Source: Candidatus Levybacteria bacterium RIFCSPHIGHO2_01_FULL_36_15b (GTDB lineage: Bacteria; Patescibacteriota; Microgenomatia; Levybacterales; UBA12049). Taken from it: a stretch of DNA of 38,814 nucleotides. The notes beneath the pieces were generated by a model that saw only the letters and a program-made list of their open reading frames with translations, had not been told where the DNA came from and ran no database searches. This document shows, in pieces, positions 1 through 7,140 of the stretch. The translations under genes were made by a program, and so were the position numbers. How positions within the stretch are numbered: position 1 is the stretch's first letter; each line of letters starts with the position of its first letter. The stretch spans positions 165,905 to 204,718 of the forward strand of contig MFNK01000003.1 of NCBI GenBank assembly GCA_001782045.1, read 5' to 3'.

Positions 1-30
1 CGAAAAGACCCCGCAAGGGGTTTTTTTGCG
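1..30. terminator. Intrinsic terminator hairpin, possibly bidirectional
   Basis: A GC-rich stem ACCCC/GGGGT with loop GCAA (about 8-21) is followed by seven T on the plus strand (21-27), so it is a good terminator for a gene entering from the left edge. On the minus strand the same hairpin lies just after the obgE stop and is followed by TCTTTT, so it could also end obgE transcription, more weakly. It is the only convincing intrinsic terminator in the window. Confidence 0.8.
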
Positions 31-31
31 G

Positions 32-991
32 CTAAGAAAGCTTCAGTAGTAATTTCTTCAGATCGTCGACGCTTTCATCATTATAAAGAGAAATTAGGAT
101 AACTTCTTTTCTAAACTTCTTGAAAATCCTCATTAAATCTTTTTTCTTCTTCTCGTCTATTAAGTCACTTTTAGTTAGTGCAATAACTTCTTCCTTTTCC
201 AGTAACTTGGAGCTGTAATCTTCTAATTCTTTTCTAACCGTTTTATAGTCCTGGCTTGGGTTTTGAGAACTTGAATCAATGCAGTGAACTAAAAGCTTAG
301 TTCTTTCTATGTGTTTTAAAAATTTATCTCCTAAGCCCTTACCCGCCGATGCTCCTTCTATAAGTCCTGGAATGTCTGCAATTACCAAACCTTCCATAAC
401 GCCTAAGTTCGGCTCAAGAGTAGTAAATGGATAGTCGGCAATTTTAGGATGGGCATTCGTTAAAACAGCAAGAAGGCTACTTTTTCCTGCATTAGGAAGA
501 CCGATAAAACCTATGTCGGCAATCATCTTAAGTTCAAGTTTTATTTTCTTTACTTCTCCACTCTGCCCCAGTTCTCTATATTTGGGCGCTTGTGCTGTAG
601 AAGTTTTAAATTCATTATTGCCTCTTCCACCTTTTCCTCCCTTAGCAATTAAAATCTTATCGGTCTCATTTGTTACCTCGAAGCCTTCTTTGGTTTCTAA
701 ATTAGTAATAACAGTACCTAGTGGCACATTAATAACTAAGTCTTGTCCATTTTTTCCGTATAAATTGTATCTTCCACCATTAACGCCATCTTGAGCTTTT
801 ATTTCTTTCTTATATCTAAATGAGGTAAGGGTGTCGACATCATTTTCTCCTTGAACATATAGGTTTCCGCCATTTCCTCCATTTCCCCCATCCGGGCCGC
901 CTTTTGCGGTTTGCGCATTTCTTTTAAAGCTAATTGCACCATTTCCGCCATTTCCTCCCTTTACCGTAATTATTACTTCATCTATTAACAT
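32..991 (-). CDS. obgE: GTPase Obg (ribosome assembly), without C-terminal OCT domain
   Basis: Obg/CgtA GTPase, which acts in 50S subunit maturation and stress signalling. The glycine-rich Obg fold occupies about residues 1-158 (repeated GGNGGNG patterns). The G domain follows: G1 GLPNAGKS at 164-171, switch region FTT near 189-191, G3 DIPG at 206-209, G4 TKSD at 273-276, and a G5-like ISL near 300. The protein stops at 319 aa right after the G domain, so the OCT domain seen in many Firmicutes and Actinobacteria is absent; that is common in short Obg proteins. The ATG at 991 is preceded by an extended -10 (TGATAAAAT) ending 6 nt upstream and no Shine-Dalgarno, which suggests a leaderless mRNA. 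It is divergent from the methyltransferase at 1028. The family assignment is very secure. Confidence 0.97.
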   Translation of the reverse strand: MLIDEVIITVKGGNGGNGAISFKRNAQTAKGGPDGGNGGNGGNLYVQGENDVDTLTSFRYKKEIKAQDGVNGGRYNLYGKNGQDLVINVPLGTVITNLETKEGFEVTNETDKILIAKGGKGGRGNNEFKTSTAQAPKYRELGQSGEVKKIKLELKMIADIGFIGLPNAGKSSLLAVLTNAHPKIADYPFTTLEPNLGVMEGLVIADIPGLIEGASAGKGLGDKFLKHIERTKLLVHCIDSSSQNPSQDYKTVRKELEDYSSKLLEKEEVIALTKSDLIDEKKKKDLMRIFKKFRKEVILISLYNDESVDDLKKLLLKLS

Positions 992-997
992 GGTCTA

Positions 998-1006
998 ATT
1001 TTATCA
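998..1006 (-). promoter_or_regulatory. Extended -10 promoter of obgE
   Basis: Read on the minus strand this is TGATAAAAT (TGn plus TAAAAT), ending 6 nt before the obgE ATG. No good -35 is visible, as expected for an extended -10. Transcription would start at or next to the start codon. Confidence 0.5.
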
Positions 1007-1011
1007 TTTTA

Positions 1012-1020
1012 TGTTAATAT
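1012..1020 (+). promoter_or_regulatory. Extended -10 promoter of the methyltransferase gene
   Basis: TGTTAATAT (TGn plus TAATAT) ends 7 nt before the GTG start at 1028. It lies back to back with the obgE promoter in a 36-bp divergent gap. Confidence 0.45.
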
Positions 1021-1027
1021 TAGCTTT

Positions 1028-1867
1028 GTGAATATACTTTCAACAATTGGATGGTCGGATTACGAACTTTTGGATAGCGGAGATTCAAAAAGAATTGAGC
1101 GTTTCGGCAACTACACTATTTGTCGCCCCGATCCCCAGGCAATATGGAAAACAAACCAAAAAAAATGGGCTTACGACTCTAAATATGAAGAAAACAAAGG
1201 GTGGGACAAAAAATTTAATAATGATTGGATTTTAAATTACAAAAACATAAAGTTACGTGCAAAACAAACTCAGTTTAAGCATACAGGTATTTTTCCGGAG
1301 CAAGTAATTAACTGGGAATTTATCGAAAATAAAATTGCATCACAAGAAAAACAACCCAATGTATTAAACCTTTTTGGATATACCGGCGCAGCTACACTTC
1401 TTTGCGCTTCTAATGGCGCAAAAGTTACACATTTAGACGGATCAAAACCTTCAATAAATTGGGCGAAAGAAAATCAAGAGCTTTCGGGTTTAAAAGATAA
1501 GCCAATACGATGGATATTAGATGATGCATTAGAATTTACAGCAAGAGAGTCAAGGCGAGGAAATTTATATGATGCAGTAATTATGGATCCTCCTGTTTAC
1601 GGTCACGGACCGAATGGCCAAATTTGGAATTTTAACAAAAGTTTTCCGGAGCTACTTAGTAATATTAAAAAAATTATGTCGAAAAATCCAATATTTTTTA
1701 TAGTTAACGCATATGCAATTTCTTCCTCAAGCGTGATGTTAAAAAATATGCTCGAAGATTATTTGGGATTTGAATCTAAGAAGATAGAATATGGAGAACT
1801 TGCTATAAAAGAAAAACAAAGAGATAGACTACTTTCCACCGGTCTTTTTGCCAGGTGGCCTAGCTAA
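1028..1867 (+). CDS. Class I SAM-dependent methyltransferase, RlmI/RlmK-like (probable rRNA methyltransferase)
   Basis: A Rossmann-fold methyltransferase of the group usually annotated as 23S rRNA (cytosine-C5)-methyltransferase-like. SAM motif I is NLFGYTGAAT at about 114-123. The acidic residue after strand beta-2 is D137 in THLDGSKP, DD follows at 165-166, and the catalytic-loop motif is MDPPVYGHG at 186-194. The N-terminal part (DYELLDSGDSKRIERFG, then RPDPQAIW) is typical of this family, although no complete PUA domain is present. The start is GTG at 1028, supported by a -10 box 7 nt upstream. The next gene begins 53 bp downstream. The methyltransferase fold is certain; the exact RNA target cannot be read from sequence. 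Confidence 0.85.
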   Translation: MNILSTIGWSDYELLDSGDSKRIERFGNYTICRPDPQAIWKTNQKKWAYDSKYEENKGWDKKFNNDWILNYKNIKLRAKQTQFKHTGIFPEQVINWEFIENKIASQEKQPNVLNLFGYTGAATLLCASNGAKVTHLDGSKPSINWAKENQELSGLKDKPIRWILDDALEFTARESRRGNLYDAVIMDPPVYGHGPNGQIWNFNKSFPELLSNIKKIMSKNPIFFIVNAYAISSSSVMLKNMLEDYLGFESKKIEYGELAIKEKQRDRLLSTGLFARWPS

Positions 1868-1883
1868 AACTGCGTAAAATTTC

Positions 1884-1917
1884 TTGGTTTAAACTATTAA
1901 TTGATGTAAACTATAGT
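1884..1917 (+). promoter_or_regulatory. Possible promoter of the secreted glycosidase gene
   Basis: TTGGTT (1884-1889), a 17-nt gap and TAAACT (1907-1912) leave 8 nt to the ATG at 1921. An overlapping TATAGT (1912-1917) is an alternative -10. No Shine-Dalgarno is present. The assignment is ambiguous. Confidence 0.3.
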
Positions 1918-1920
1918 CTC

Positions 1921-3063
1921 ATGAAAAAGTTAATAGTGTACTTAGTTATTTTTGCATTGCTTGCTGTTATTTTACCCAAATCCTTGCTTGCTATATATGA
2001 CCCCCAATCAGTCCCAAACAATAAATTTGGCATTCATATACTTTTTCCGGAAGAGATAGGAGAAGCCGCTGCTTTGGTTAACTCGTCCGGAGGAGACTGG
2101 GGATATGTAACCATTCCGATAAGAGCATCCGATAAAAACCTTAAAAAATGGCAGACTTTTATGGATGAGTGCAAAAAACATCATTTAATTCCAGTAATAA
2201 GAATTGCAACGGAGGGTGATTATTTTATAAATGGTTCGTGGGAGATTCCTAGCAAATATTATGTAATAGATTTTGCAAATTTTTTAAATTCCTTAAATTG
2301 GCCTACAAAAAACAGATATATTGTTATATTTAATGAACAAAATAGAGGTGACGAATGGGGTGGTGTACCCGACCCTGTTGCCTATGCGGATATTCTTAAT
2401 TATGCCGTAGATATTTTTAAATCAAGAAACAGTAATTTCTTTATTATTTTTGGAGGACTTGATAATGCCGCTCCAAATGTTTATGGACAATATATTAATC
2501 AGCTTGATTATATTAGGCAAGTTGAATACGCAATACCCGGAGTTTTATCTAAGATAGACGGAATTGCGGTTCATTCATATCCTAATCCCGGCTTCTCATC
2601 GCCACCTACTTATCAGGGGCAAAACAGTATTCATGCCCATAATTATGTAAAAAATCTGTTGTATCAAATTACAGGAAAGAATGTACCAATATTTATTACG
2701 GAAACCGGATGGAGCAATGCCAGTATTCGCTATCAAACCCAAGCAGGGTATTATAAAACCGCTTTTGAAAATGCATGGAGCGATTCAAGTGTAATTGCCG
2801 TAACTCCGTTTTTACTCTTAGCAAACACAGAGCCTTTCGGACAGTTTTCATTCATAAAAAATGGAACTAAAACAGAATTGTATAAAGCGTATCAGAACTT
2901 TGATAAAACAAAAGGAGCACCAATGCTTGAGCCTTTAATAAAACAGCAAAATAATAATATTGAAATAACTAATATAATCGATTTCAGCGAAAAAATTAAA
3001 AAATCAATTGATATACTAGATAATAATGCAAAATATTTCTTTAAGTGGCTCCTGAATATTTAA
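1921..3063 (+). CDS. Secreted glycoside hydrolase-like protein, clan GH-A type TIM barrel
   Basis: Residues 1-24 form a signal peptide: KK, then a hydrophobic run of about 18, then an SLLA-type end. The rest resembles a beta/alpha-barrel glycosidase of clan GH-A. Candidate catalytic residues are E139 in IVIFNEQN (acid/base, in the NE arrangement at the end of strand 4) and E261 in FITETGWSN (nucleophile at the end of strand 7). HSYPNP near 218-223 would line the pocket. The GH family and substrate are not recognisable by eye. A C-terminal tail (about 330-380) is rich in N, K and I and lies outside the barrel. It is monocistronic or weakly linked to neighbours. It could act on the cell's own envelope polysaccharide or on host/environmental glycans. 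Confidence 0.75.
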   Translation: MKKLIVYLVIFALLAVILPKSLLAIYDPQSVPNNKFGIHILFPEEIGEAAALVNSSGGDWGYVTIPIRASDKNLKKWQTFMDECKKHHLIPVIRIATEGDYFINGSWEIPSKYYVIDFANFLNSLNWPTKNRYIVIFNEQNRGDEWGGVPDPVAYADILNYAVDIFKSRNSNFFIIFGGLDNAAPNVYGQYINQLDYIRQVEYAIPGVLSKIDGIAVHSYPNPGFSSPPTYQGQNSIHAHNYVKNLLYQITGKNVPIFITETGWSNASIRYQTQAGYYKTAFENAWSDSSVIAVTPFLLLANTEPFGQFSFIKNGTKTELYKAYQNFDKTKGAPMLEPLIKQQNNNIEITNIIDFSEKIKKSIDILDNNAKYFFKWLLNI

Positions 3064-3069
3064 CCCATA

Positions 3070-3078
3070 TGGTATAAT
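3070..3078 (+). promoter_or_regulatory. Extended -10 promoter of the ykuK-metallopeptidase-holA run
   Basis: TGGTATAAT is a perfect extended -10. It ends 13 nt before the ATG at 3092, giving a predicted leader of only about 6-7 nt without a Shine-Dalgarno. Confidence 0.55.
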
Positions 3079-3091
3079 TTAGTACCTAAAC

Positions 3092-3610
3092 ATGAATAGT
3101 GACCTAACAGATGAAATTTTTCAAAGCAAAACCCATGGGCTTTTAACAATTGCAGGAATTATAGATAGAATAAAAGTTTTTTTGGAAGAAAAGCCTGATT
3201 CAGAATACAGCCTTGTTATTGGAACAGATTCCCATGAGAAAAAAACTATTGGAAACGGCGGCAGCACAATTAATTTGGTAACTGCAATTCTAATTCACAG
3301 AAAAGGATTTGGAGGAAAATATTTTTGGAGAAAAGAACAGCAAAGAAATATTCATACATTAAGAGATAAAATCTATAGAGAGACCTTAACTTCGTTAACA
3401 TTTGCTTCAATATTTGTTCCCATGTTTAAAAAAGCCTTAAACGGCACGGCTCCTAAATACCATTTGGAAATTCATGTCGATGTAGGCGAGCATGGCGATA
3501 CTAGGGAAATGATAAAAGAAGTGGTAGGAATGGTAACGGGAAATGGATATGTTGCAAAGACAAAACCCGATGCATATGCAGCCTCCTACGTTGCAGACAA
3601 GCATACATAA
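3092..3610 (+). CDS. YkuK/DUF458 family protein (ribonuclease H-like fold)
   Basis: Matches the Bacillus YkuK (DUF458) family, proposed to have an RNase H-like fold. Family hallmarks are IGTDSHE (43-49, D46), a central hydrophobic strand region, HVDVGEHGDT (128-137, D130) and the C-terminal KTKPDAYAAS and VADKHT. The spaced acidic residues fit a metal-dependent RNase H-like centre, but no activity is established for the family. Length (172 aa) is usual. It heads a three-gene run: the metallopeptidase ATG directly follows its TAA with no gap, and holA overlaps next. The family call is firm; the function is unknown. Confidence 0.85.
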   Translation: MNSDLTDEIFQSKTHGLLTIAGIIDRIKVFLEEKPDSEYSLVIGTDSHEKKTIGNGGSTINLVTAILIHRKGFGGKYFWRKEQQRNIHTLRDKIYRETLTSLTFASIFVPMFKKALNGTAPKYHLEIHVDVGEHGDTREMIKEVVGMVTGNGYVAKTKPDAYAASYVADKHT

Positions 3611-4003
3611 ATGAAAAGCCAAAATCTTGAGTGGGAAGATGCAAAAGACGTTAAGCAAAAAATTACAGAGCTTCTTACGACTCTTGATATGCCACATATT
3701 AAAATAGAAAATATTCATTGTTTCAGAACGACAGGCTCCAAATCAAGAGCTTATGCAAGAATTTGGTCTATGCCAAAGATTTTTCAAAGAGCATTAAATC
3801 TTGAACCCAACTACGTAATTGAAGTTTTATCAAAGTATTATGATAGATTATCAGAAGATGCAAAATCAAAAGTATTAATTCATGAACTCTTGCACATTCC
3901 GCAAAATTTTTCAGGAGCCCTAGTTCCCCACAAAACCAGATCTAGGCATCTTGGAAAAACAGCGAATATACTTTTTGATCTTTTTATGTCTAGAAAGAAA
4001 TGA
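3611..4003 (+). CDS. Small putative zinc metallopeptidase (HELLH, phage-metallopeptidase-like)
   Basis: A 130-aa protein with a zincin motif HELLH at 91-95 (H91, E92, H95), followed by IPQNFSGALVPH. H107 and H113 are candidates for the third ligand. The HELLHIP...FSG...PH pattern is what I associate with the putative phage metallopeptidase family. There is no signal peptide or membrane segment, so it should act in the cytoplasm. The ATG sits immediately after the TAA of the YkuK-like gene, and its end overlaps the next start by 4 bp (ATGA), so expression is coupled. Substrate unknown. The gene has no phage neighbours here. Confidence 0.75.
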   Translation: MKSQNLEWEDAKDVKQKITELLTTLDMPHIKIENIHCFRTTGSKSRAYARIWSMPKIFQRALNLEPNYVIEVLSKYYDRLSEDAKSKVLIHELLHIPQNFSGALVPHKTRSRHLGKTANILFDLFMSRKK

Positions 4004-4680
4004 TTACAATAGTACATGGCAATGATACTGCCTCTTCCAGAAAATTTTATATAGAAGATAAAGCTGGTTCATCCTCACACGTTCTTATTGATAAAATTAA
4101 CTACGATTTTATCTTTCAGTCAATAGAGGGAAATTCTTTGTTCGAAGAAAGCAAAAATATTTATATAGAAAACTTTTTCTCAAATACTAAATCTAACTCA
4201 AATGAGTTTAAAAAAATAGTTGATTATTTAAATTCTATCAAAAAGAATAATATATTCTTTTGGGAAGGAAAAGAACTTTCAAAAACGCAACAATCTGTTT
4301 TTAAAAACGTCTTAATTAAAACTTTTAGCTATCCCTCGACACTTTTTCAGTTTCTTGATTCTTTAGGTCCCCAGAGCAAACGTTCTTTATCCTTATTTAA
4401 AGAGCTTGAAAGGTCTATGGAAACGGAATTAATTTTTTACATGCTTATAAGGCAATTTAGACTTCTTTTATCAGTCCAGGAATCTAGCCATTTAATAGAT
4501 GAAGCAAAAAGATTGCAGACTTGGCAAAGGTCCAAGTTGCAAAAACAGTCAAGTTACTTTGGAAAAGAAAAGTTACAAGAAATCTATAAAAAATTATATA
4601 AAATTGATTACCAAACAAAATTTGGCTTAACTCCCTTTAACTTATCTAGCTCAATTGACATTTTTCTTGTCAATTTATAA
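4000..4680 (+). CDS. holA: DNA polymerase III delta subunit-like protein (HolA-like, short)
   Basis: Resembles the clamp-loader delta subunit. The N-terminal IVHGNDT stretch corresponds to the start of the delta ATPase-like domain, with phenylalanine-rich SIEGNSLFEE and IYIENFF segments after it. The C-terminal half carries the RQFRLLLSVQ and LQTWQRSKLQKQSSYF helices typical of the delta C-terminal collar, such as the IARQFRLLLQ motif. At 226 aa it is much shorter than the usual 330-340 aa, as in other reduced genomes, mainly through loss in the N-terminal ATPase-like part. Delta opens the beta clamp on loading. Translation is coupled to the preceding gene by an ATGA overlap. The assignment is moderately sure because delta is poorly conserved. 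Confidence 0.65.
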   Translation: MITIVHGNDTASSRKFYIEDKAGSSSHVLIDKINYDFIFQSIEGNSLFEESKNIYIENFFSNTKSNSNEFKKIVDYLNSIKKNNIFFWEGKELSKTQQSVFKNVLIKTFSYPSTLFQFLDSLGPQSKRSLSLFKELERSMETELIFYMLIRQFRLLLSVQESSHLIDEAKRLQTWQRSKLQKQSSYFGKEKLQEIYKKLYKIDYQTKFGLTPFNLSSSIDIFLVNL

Positions 4681-4683
4681 TAT
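4655..4683 (+). promoter_or_regulatory. Promoter of the phosphomannomutase operon
   Basis: TTGACA (4655-4660), a 17-nt spacer and TAATAT (4678-4683), then 6 nt to the ATG at 4690. The promoter overlaps the 3' end of the holA-like gene. The geometry predicts a leaderless transcript. Confidence 0.65.
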
Positions 4684-4689
4684 AAACAA

Positions 4690-6072
4690 ATGAGCATTGA
4701 TCCCTCAATCTTTAAATCCTACGACATCCGCGGAATTTATCCCACTCAAATAGATGAAAAAAAAATTGCACAAATCGCTAAAGCCATTTTCGTCTTTTTT
4801 CAAAAAAAACTAAATAAAGAACAACCCACAATACTTCTTGCTTATGATATGCGGCTATCGGGACCTCAGCTTTTTAGTTCTGTAAAAAATGCTTTGATTG
4901 AAATGGGTGCAAATGTTGTTGACGCAGGACAATTGTCCACCCCATCCTTCTACTTTGCCGTATTCCATTACAAATATGATGCAGGCATTCAAGTTACTGC
5001 TTCTCATAACCCAAAAGAATGGAACGGTATAAAATTTGTTATGTCAGGACCGACCGGACTTATAAAAATAGGGAAACCAACCGGTATGGAAGATGTACAA
5101 AAATTATCTATGCAAGATCTAAAGCCTACAGGTATAAAGGGAACCGTGGTTCAAAAATCTGGGATACTTGAAGACGAAGTAGTGGAAGCGAAAAAGTTAG
5201 TCGATACTTCATCTTTGAAAAAATTAAAAATAATTGCAGATCCTGCAAATGCAATGGGCGCTCAGTATATAGAAGCATTGTTTAAAACTGTTCCATCTGA
5301 ATTAATCAGGATGAACTTTGAACTTGACGGCAATTTTCCTGTACACGAGCCCAATCCTCTTAAGTTTGAAACGCTTGTAGATTTGCAAAAAAGAGTCGTT
5401 GAAGAAAAAGCTGATCTAGGTCTCGCAACAGATGGTGATGCAGATAGATTATTCTTTATAGATGAAAAAGGACAGATTGTTCCTTCAACTTGCATTACAG
5501 CAATTGTCGCCAGAGAGCTTTTGAAAAAATATCCAGGAGAACTTATCTATTTTGACATCCGGGATATATTGGGACCGCTAAAACTTATCGAAGAATTTGG
5601 TGGAAAGTCAGAAATCGTAAGAGTTGGACACGCTTATATAACAGAAGCCATGAATAAAACTGGAGGAATTTTTGCCGGTGAATCATCGGGCCATATGTTT
5701 TTCAGGGCAAATGGAAATGCAGAATGGAATCTACCGATAATTCTAATAATTCTAAAAGTAATATCGGACGAGAATAAACCTCTCTCAGAAATCATAAAGG
5801 AAGTTAAAAGAAGCTATGAATTGCCTGAATATAATTTTGAGGTTACAAATTCAAAAGAAATTCTTGAAAAATTAAAAGAAAAATATAAAGACGGAAAATT
5901 TTGGGATATTGACGGAGTATCGATTTCTTATGATGATTGGAGATTTAATGTTAGAACCTCTAATACGGAACCGCTTTTAAGACTTAACGTAGAAGGGTAT
6001 AATGGTGACGAAGTTGAAAAGCGTTATGAAGAATTAAAATCTTTTATAGAAAGCGTAGCAAAGCATGAATGA
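4690..6072 (+). CDS. manB: Phosphomannomutase / phosphoglucomutase
   Basis: An alpha-D-phosphohexomutase interconverting mannose-6-P and mannose-1-P, and/or glucose-6-P and glucose-1-P. The four family motifs are present: catalytic phosphoserine loop TASHNPKEWNG with S105, metal-binding DGDADR at 248-253, sugar-binding GESSGH at 330-335, and phosphate-binding RTSNTEP at 422-428. Length 460 aa is normal. The next gene starts 8 bp before its end, so translation is probably coupled. With the two downstream cupin isomerases it would link fructose-6-P to mannose- and glucose-1-phosphate for nucleotide sugars. Mannose versus glucose preference cannot be fixed from motifs alone. Confidence 0.93.
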   Translation: MSIDPSIFKSYDIRGIYPTQIDEKKIAQIAKAIFVFFQKKLNKEQPTILLAYDMRLSGPQLFSSVKNALIEMGANVVDAGQLSTPSFYFAVFHYKYDAGIQVTASHNPKEWNGIKFVMSGPTGLIKIGKPTGMEDVQKLSMQDLKPTGIKGTVVQKSGILEDEVVEAKKLVDTSSLKKLKIIADPANAMGAQYIEALFKTVPSELIRMNFELDGNFPVHEPNPLKFETLVDLQKRVVEEKADLGLATDGDADRLFFIDEKGQIVPSTCITAIVARELLKKYPGELIYFDIRDILGPLKLIEEFGGKSEIVRVGHAYITEAMNKTGGIFAGESSGHMFFRANGNAEWNLPIILIILKVISDENKPLSEIIKEVKRSYELPEYNFEVTNSKEILEKLKEKYKDGKFWDIDGVSISYDDWRFNVRTSNTEPLLRLNVEGYNGDEVEKRYEELKSFIESVAKHE

Positions 6073-6499
6073 TTTCGATAAATCAAAATTCACCAATATA
6101 CCCTTTTCAAAACGTGTTGAAAAACCTTGGGGGTATGAAATTATATTTACCTCCCCAGACCTTCCATACACAGGAAAAGTAATGCATCTTAACGCTGGAA
6201 CACGACAAAGCCTACAAATTCATGACAAAAAACAAGAAACATATTTTCTTGGTTCAGGTAGAGGTGGAGTTATAATTGAAAATTCGAAAGGAGAAATGGA
6301 AACAATCGAGTTTGAAAAAAATAAAGGATATACTACGAACGTTGGTCAAAAACATCGTATATATTCCATAACAGATTGCGACATATGGGAAGTTTCTATG
6401 CCCGAAACGGGAACAACGTATAGACTTGAAGACGACTATAATCGCCCAGACGAAACAGAAGATCTAAGAAAGGACCCAAATAGAGGGTGGAATGAATAA
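6065..6499 (+). CDS. Cupin protein, mannose-6-phosphate isomerase type II-like
   Basis: A single-domain cupin of 144 aa. It opens with EKPWGYE, the typical N-terminal signature of the cupin domain of mannose-6-phosphate isomerase / GDP-mannose pyrophosphorylase proteins. Probable metal ligands are H53 and E58 in QIHDKKQE, and H97 in GQKHRIY. It has only the cupin domain and no nucleotidyltransferase. Lying between phosphomannomutase and a cupin glucose-6-P isomerase, with 8-bp overlaps on both sides, it probably isomerises fructose-6-P to mannose-6-P. That function is inferred from family and context. A sugar epimerase or an orphan cupin are alternatives. Confidence 0.75.
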   Translation: MNDFDKSKFTNIPFSKRVEKPWGYEIIFTSPDLPYTGKVMHLNAGTRQSLQIHDKKQETYFLGSGRGGVIIENSKGEMETIEFEKNKGYTTNVGQKHRIYSITDCDIWEVSMPETGTTYRLEDDYNRPDETEDLRKDPNRGWNE

Positions 6500-7109
6500 G
6501 GATTTTACAGATAAACATTATGCTCCTAGACTTCACGAGAAAATGGTAGATGTTTTAATGGATCCAAGCGCTCCTGGACCAAAAGTTCATTACCATATGG
6601 TTAGAGGCGGAAGTAATCAAAGAAACATTACCATATGGGAACCCGGGTTGGTTGGAAAAGAATATATTAAGACATACGGACATTATCACGTTGGTAAACT
6701 TGACGAAACATATTGGGTAATTTTTGGGGAAGGTATAGTTTTAGTCCAAAAGAGAGTTCTTGATAGTAGTGGTAACCCGATAGACGACGAGATTGAGGAT
6801 GCATATGCCGTACATGTTAAACCGGGTGATGCAATATATATGCCTTCAGAATGGGGACATTTAGTAGTAAACATCTCAAACACTTATTTTGTCACTGCCG
6901 ATGATTCCCCTGTTAACTTTGATGAAGAAAATCCTGTTTCTTTTCCAGGACACGCAGATTACGAGGCTGTGAAAAAAATGCAGGGATTTTGTTACTACAT
7001 AGTAAATGAAAATGGAAAACCAACTTTAGTAAAAAACGAAAAGTATAAAAAAATTCCTGAAATTAAAATAATAGAAATAAATGAATACCCCCTCAAGAAA
7101 TCTGCTTGA
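6492..7109 (+). CDS. pgi: Cupin-type glucose-6-phosphate isomerase
   Basis: Matches the cupin GPI family first known from Pyrococcus and Thermococcus, a metal-dependent glucose-6-P/fructose-6-P isomerase unrelated to the classical PGI. The core motif KTYGHYHVGKLDETYWVIFG (60-79) supplies H64, H66 and E72, and WGHLVVN gives H123 as the fourth ligand. Length 205 aa is typical. The start overlaps the preceding cupin by 8 bp. It is the last gene before the ppsA promoter. The family is secure from motif spacing, and the isomerase role follows from it. Confidence 0.85.
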   Translation: MNKDFTDKHYAPRLHEKMVDVLMDPSAPGPKVHYHMVRGGSNQRNITIWEPGLVGKEYIKTYGHYHVGKLDETYWVIFGEGIVLVQKRVLDSSGNPIDDEIEDAYAVHVKPGDAIYMPSEWGHLVVNISNTYFVTADDSPVNFDEENPVSFPGHADYEAVKKMQGFCYYIVNENGKPTLVKNEKYKKIPEIKIIEINEYPLKKSA

Positions 7110-7134
7110 TAATTTAAGTAATTAAATTCATAAT
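7106..7134 (+). promoter_or_regulatory. Promoter of ppsA-eno
   Basis: TTGATA (7106-7111), 17 nt, CATAAT (7129-7134), then 6 nt to the ATG at 7141. The -35 overlaps the end of the cupin GPI gene. No Shine-Dalgarno is present. Confidence 0.55.
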
Positions 7135-7140
7135 AATCCT

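Noticed and set aside
513-794. Open frame antisense to obgE
   Set aside because: A shadow of the glycine/proline-rich obgE coding sequence. No start signal and no recognisable protein.
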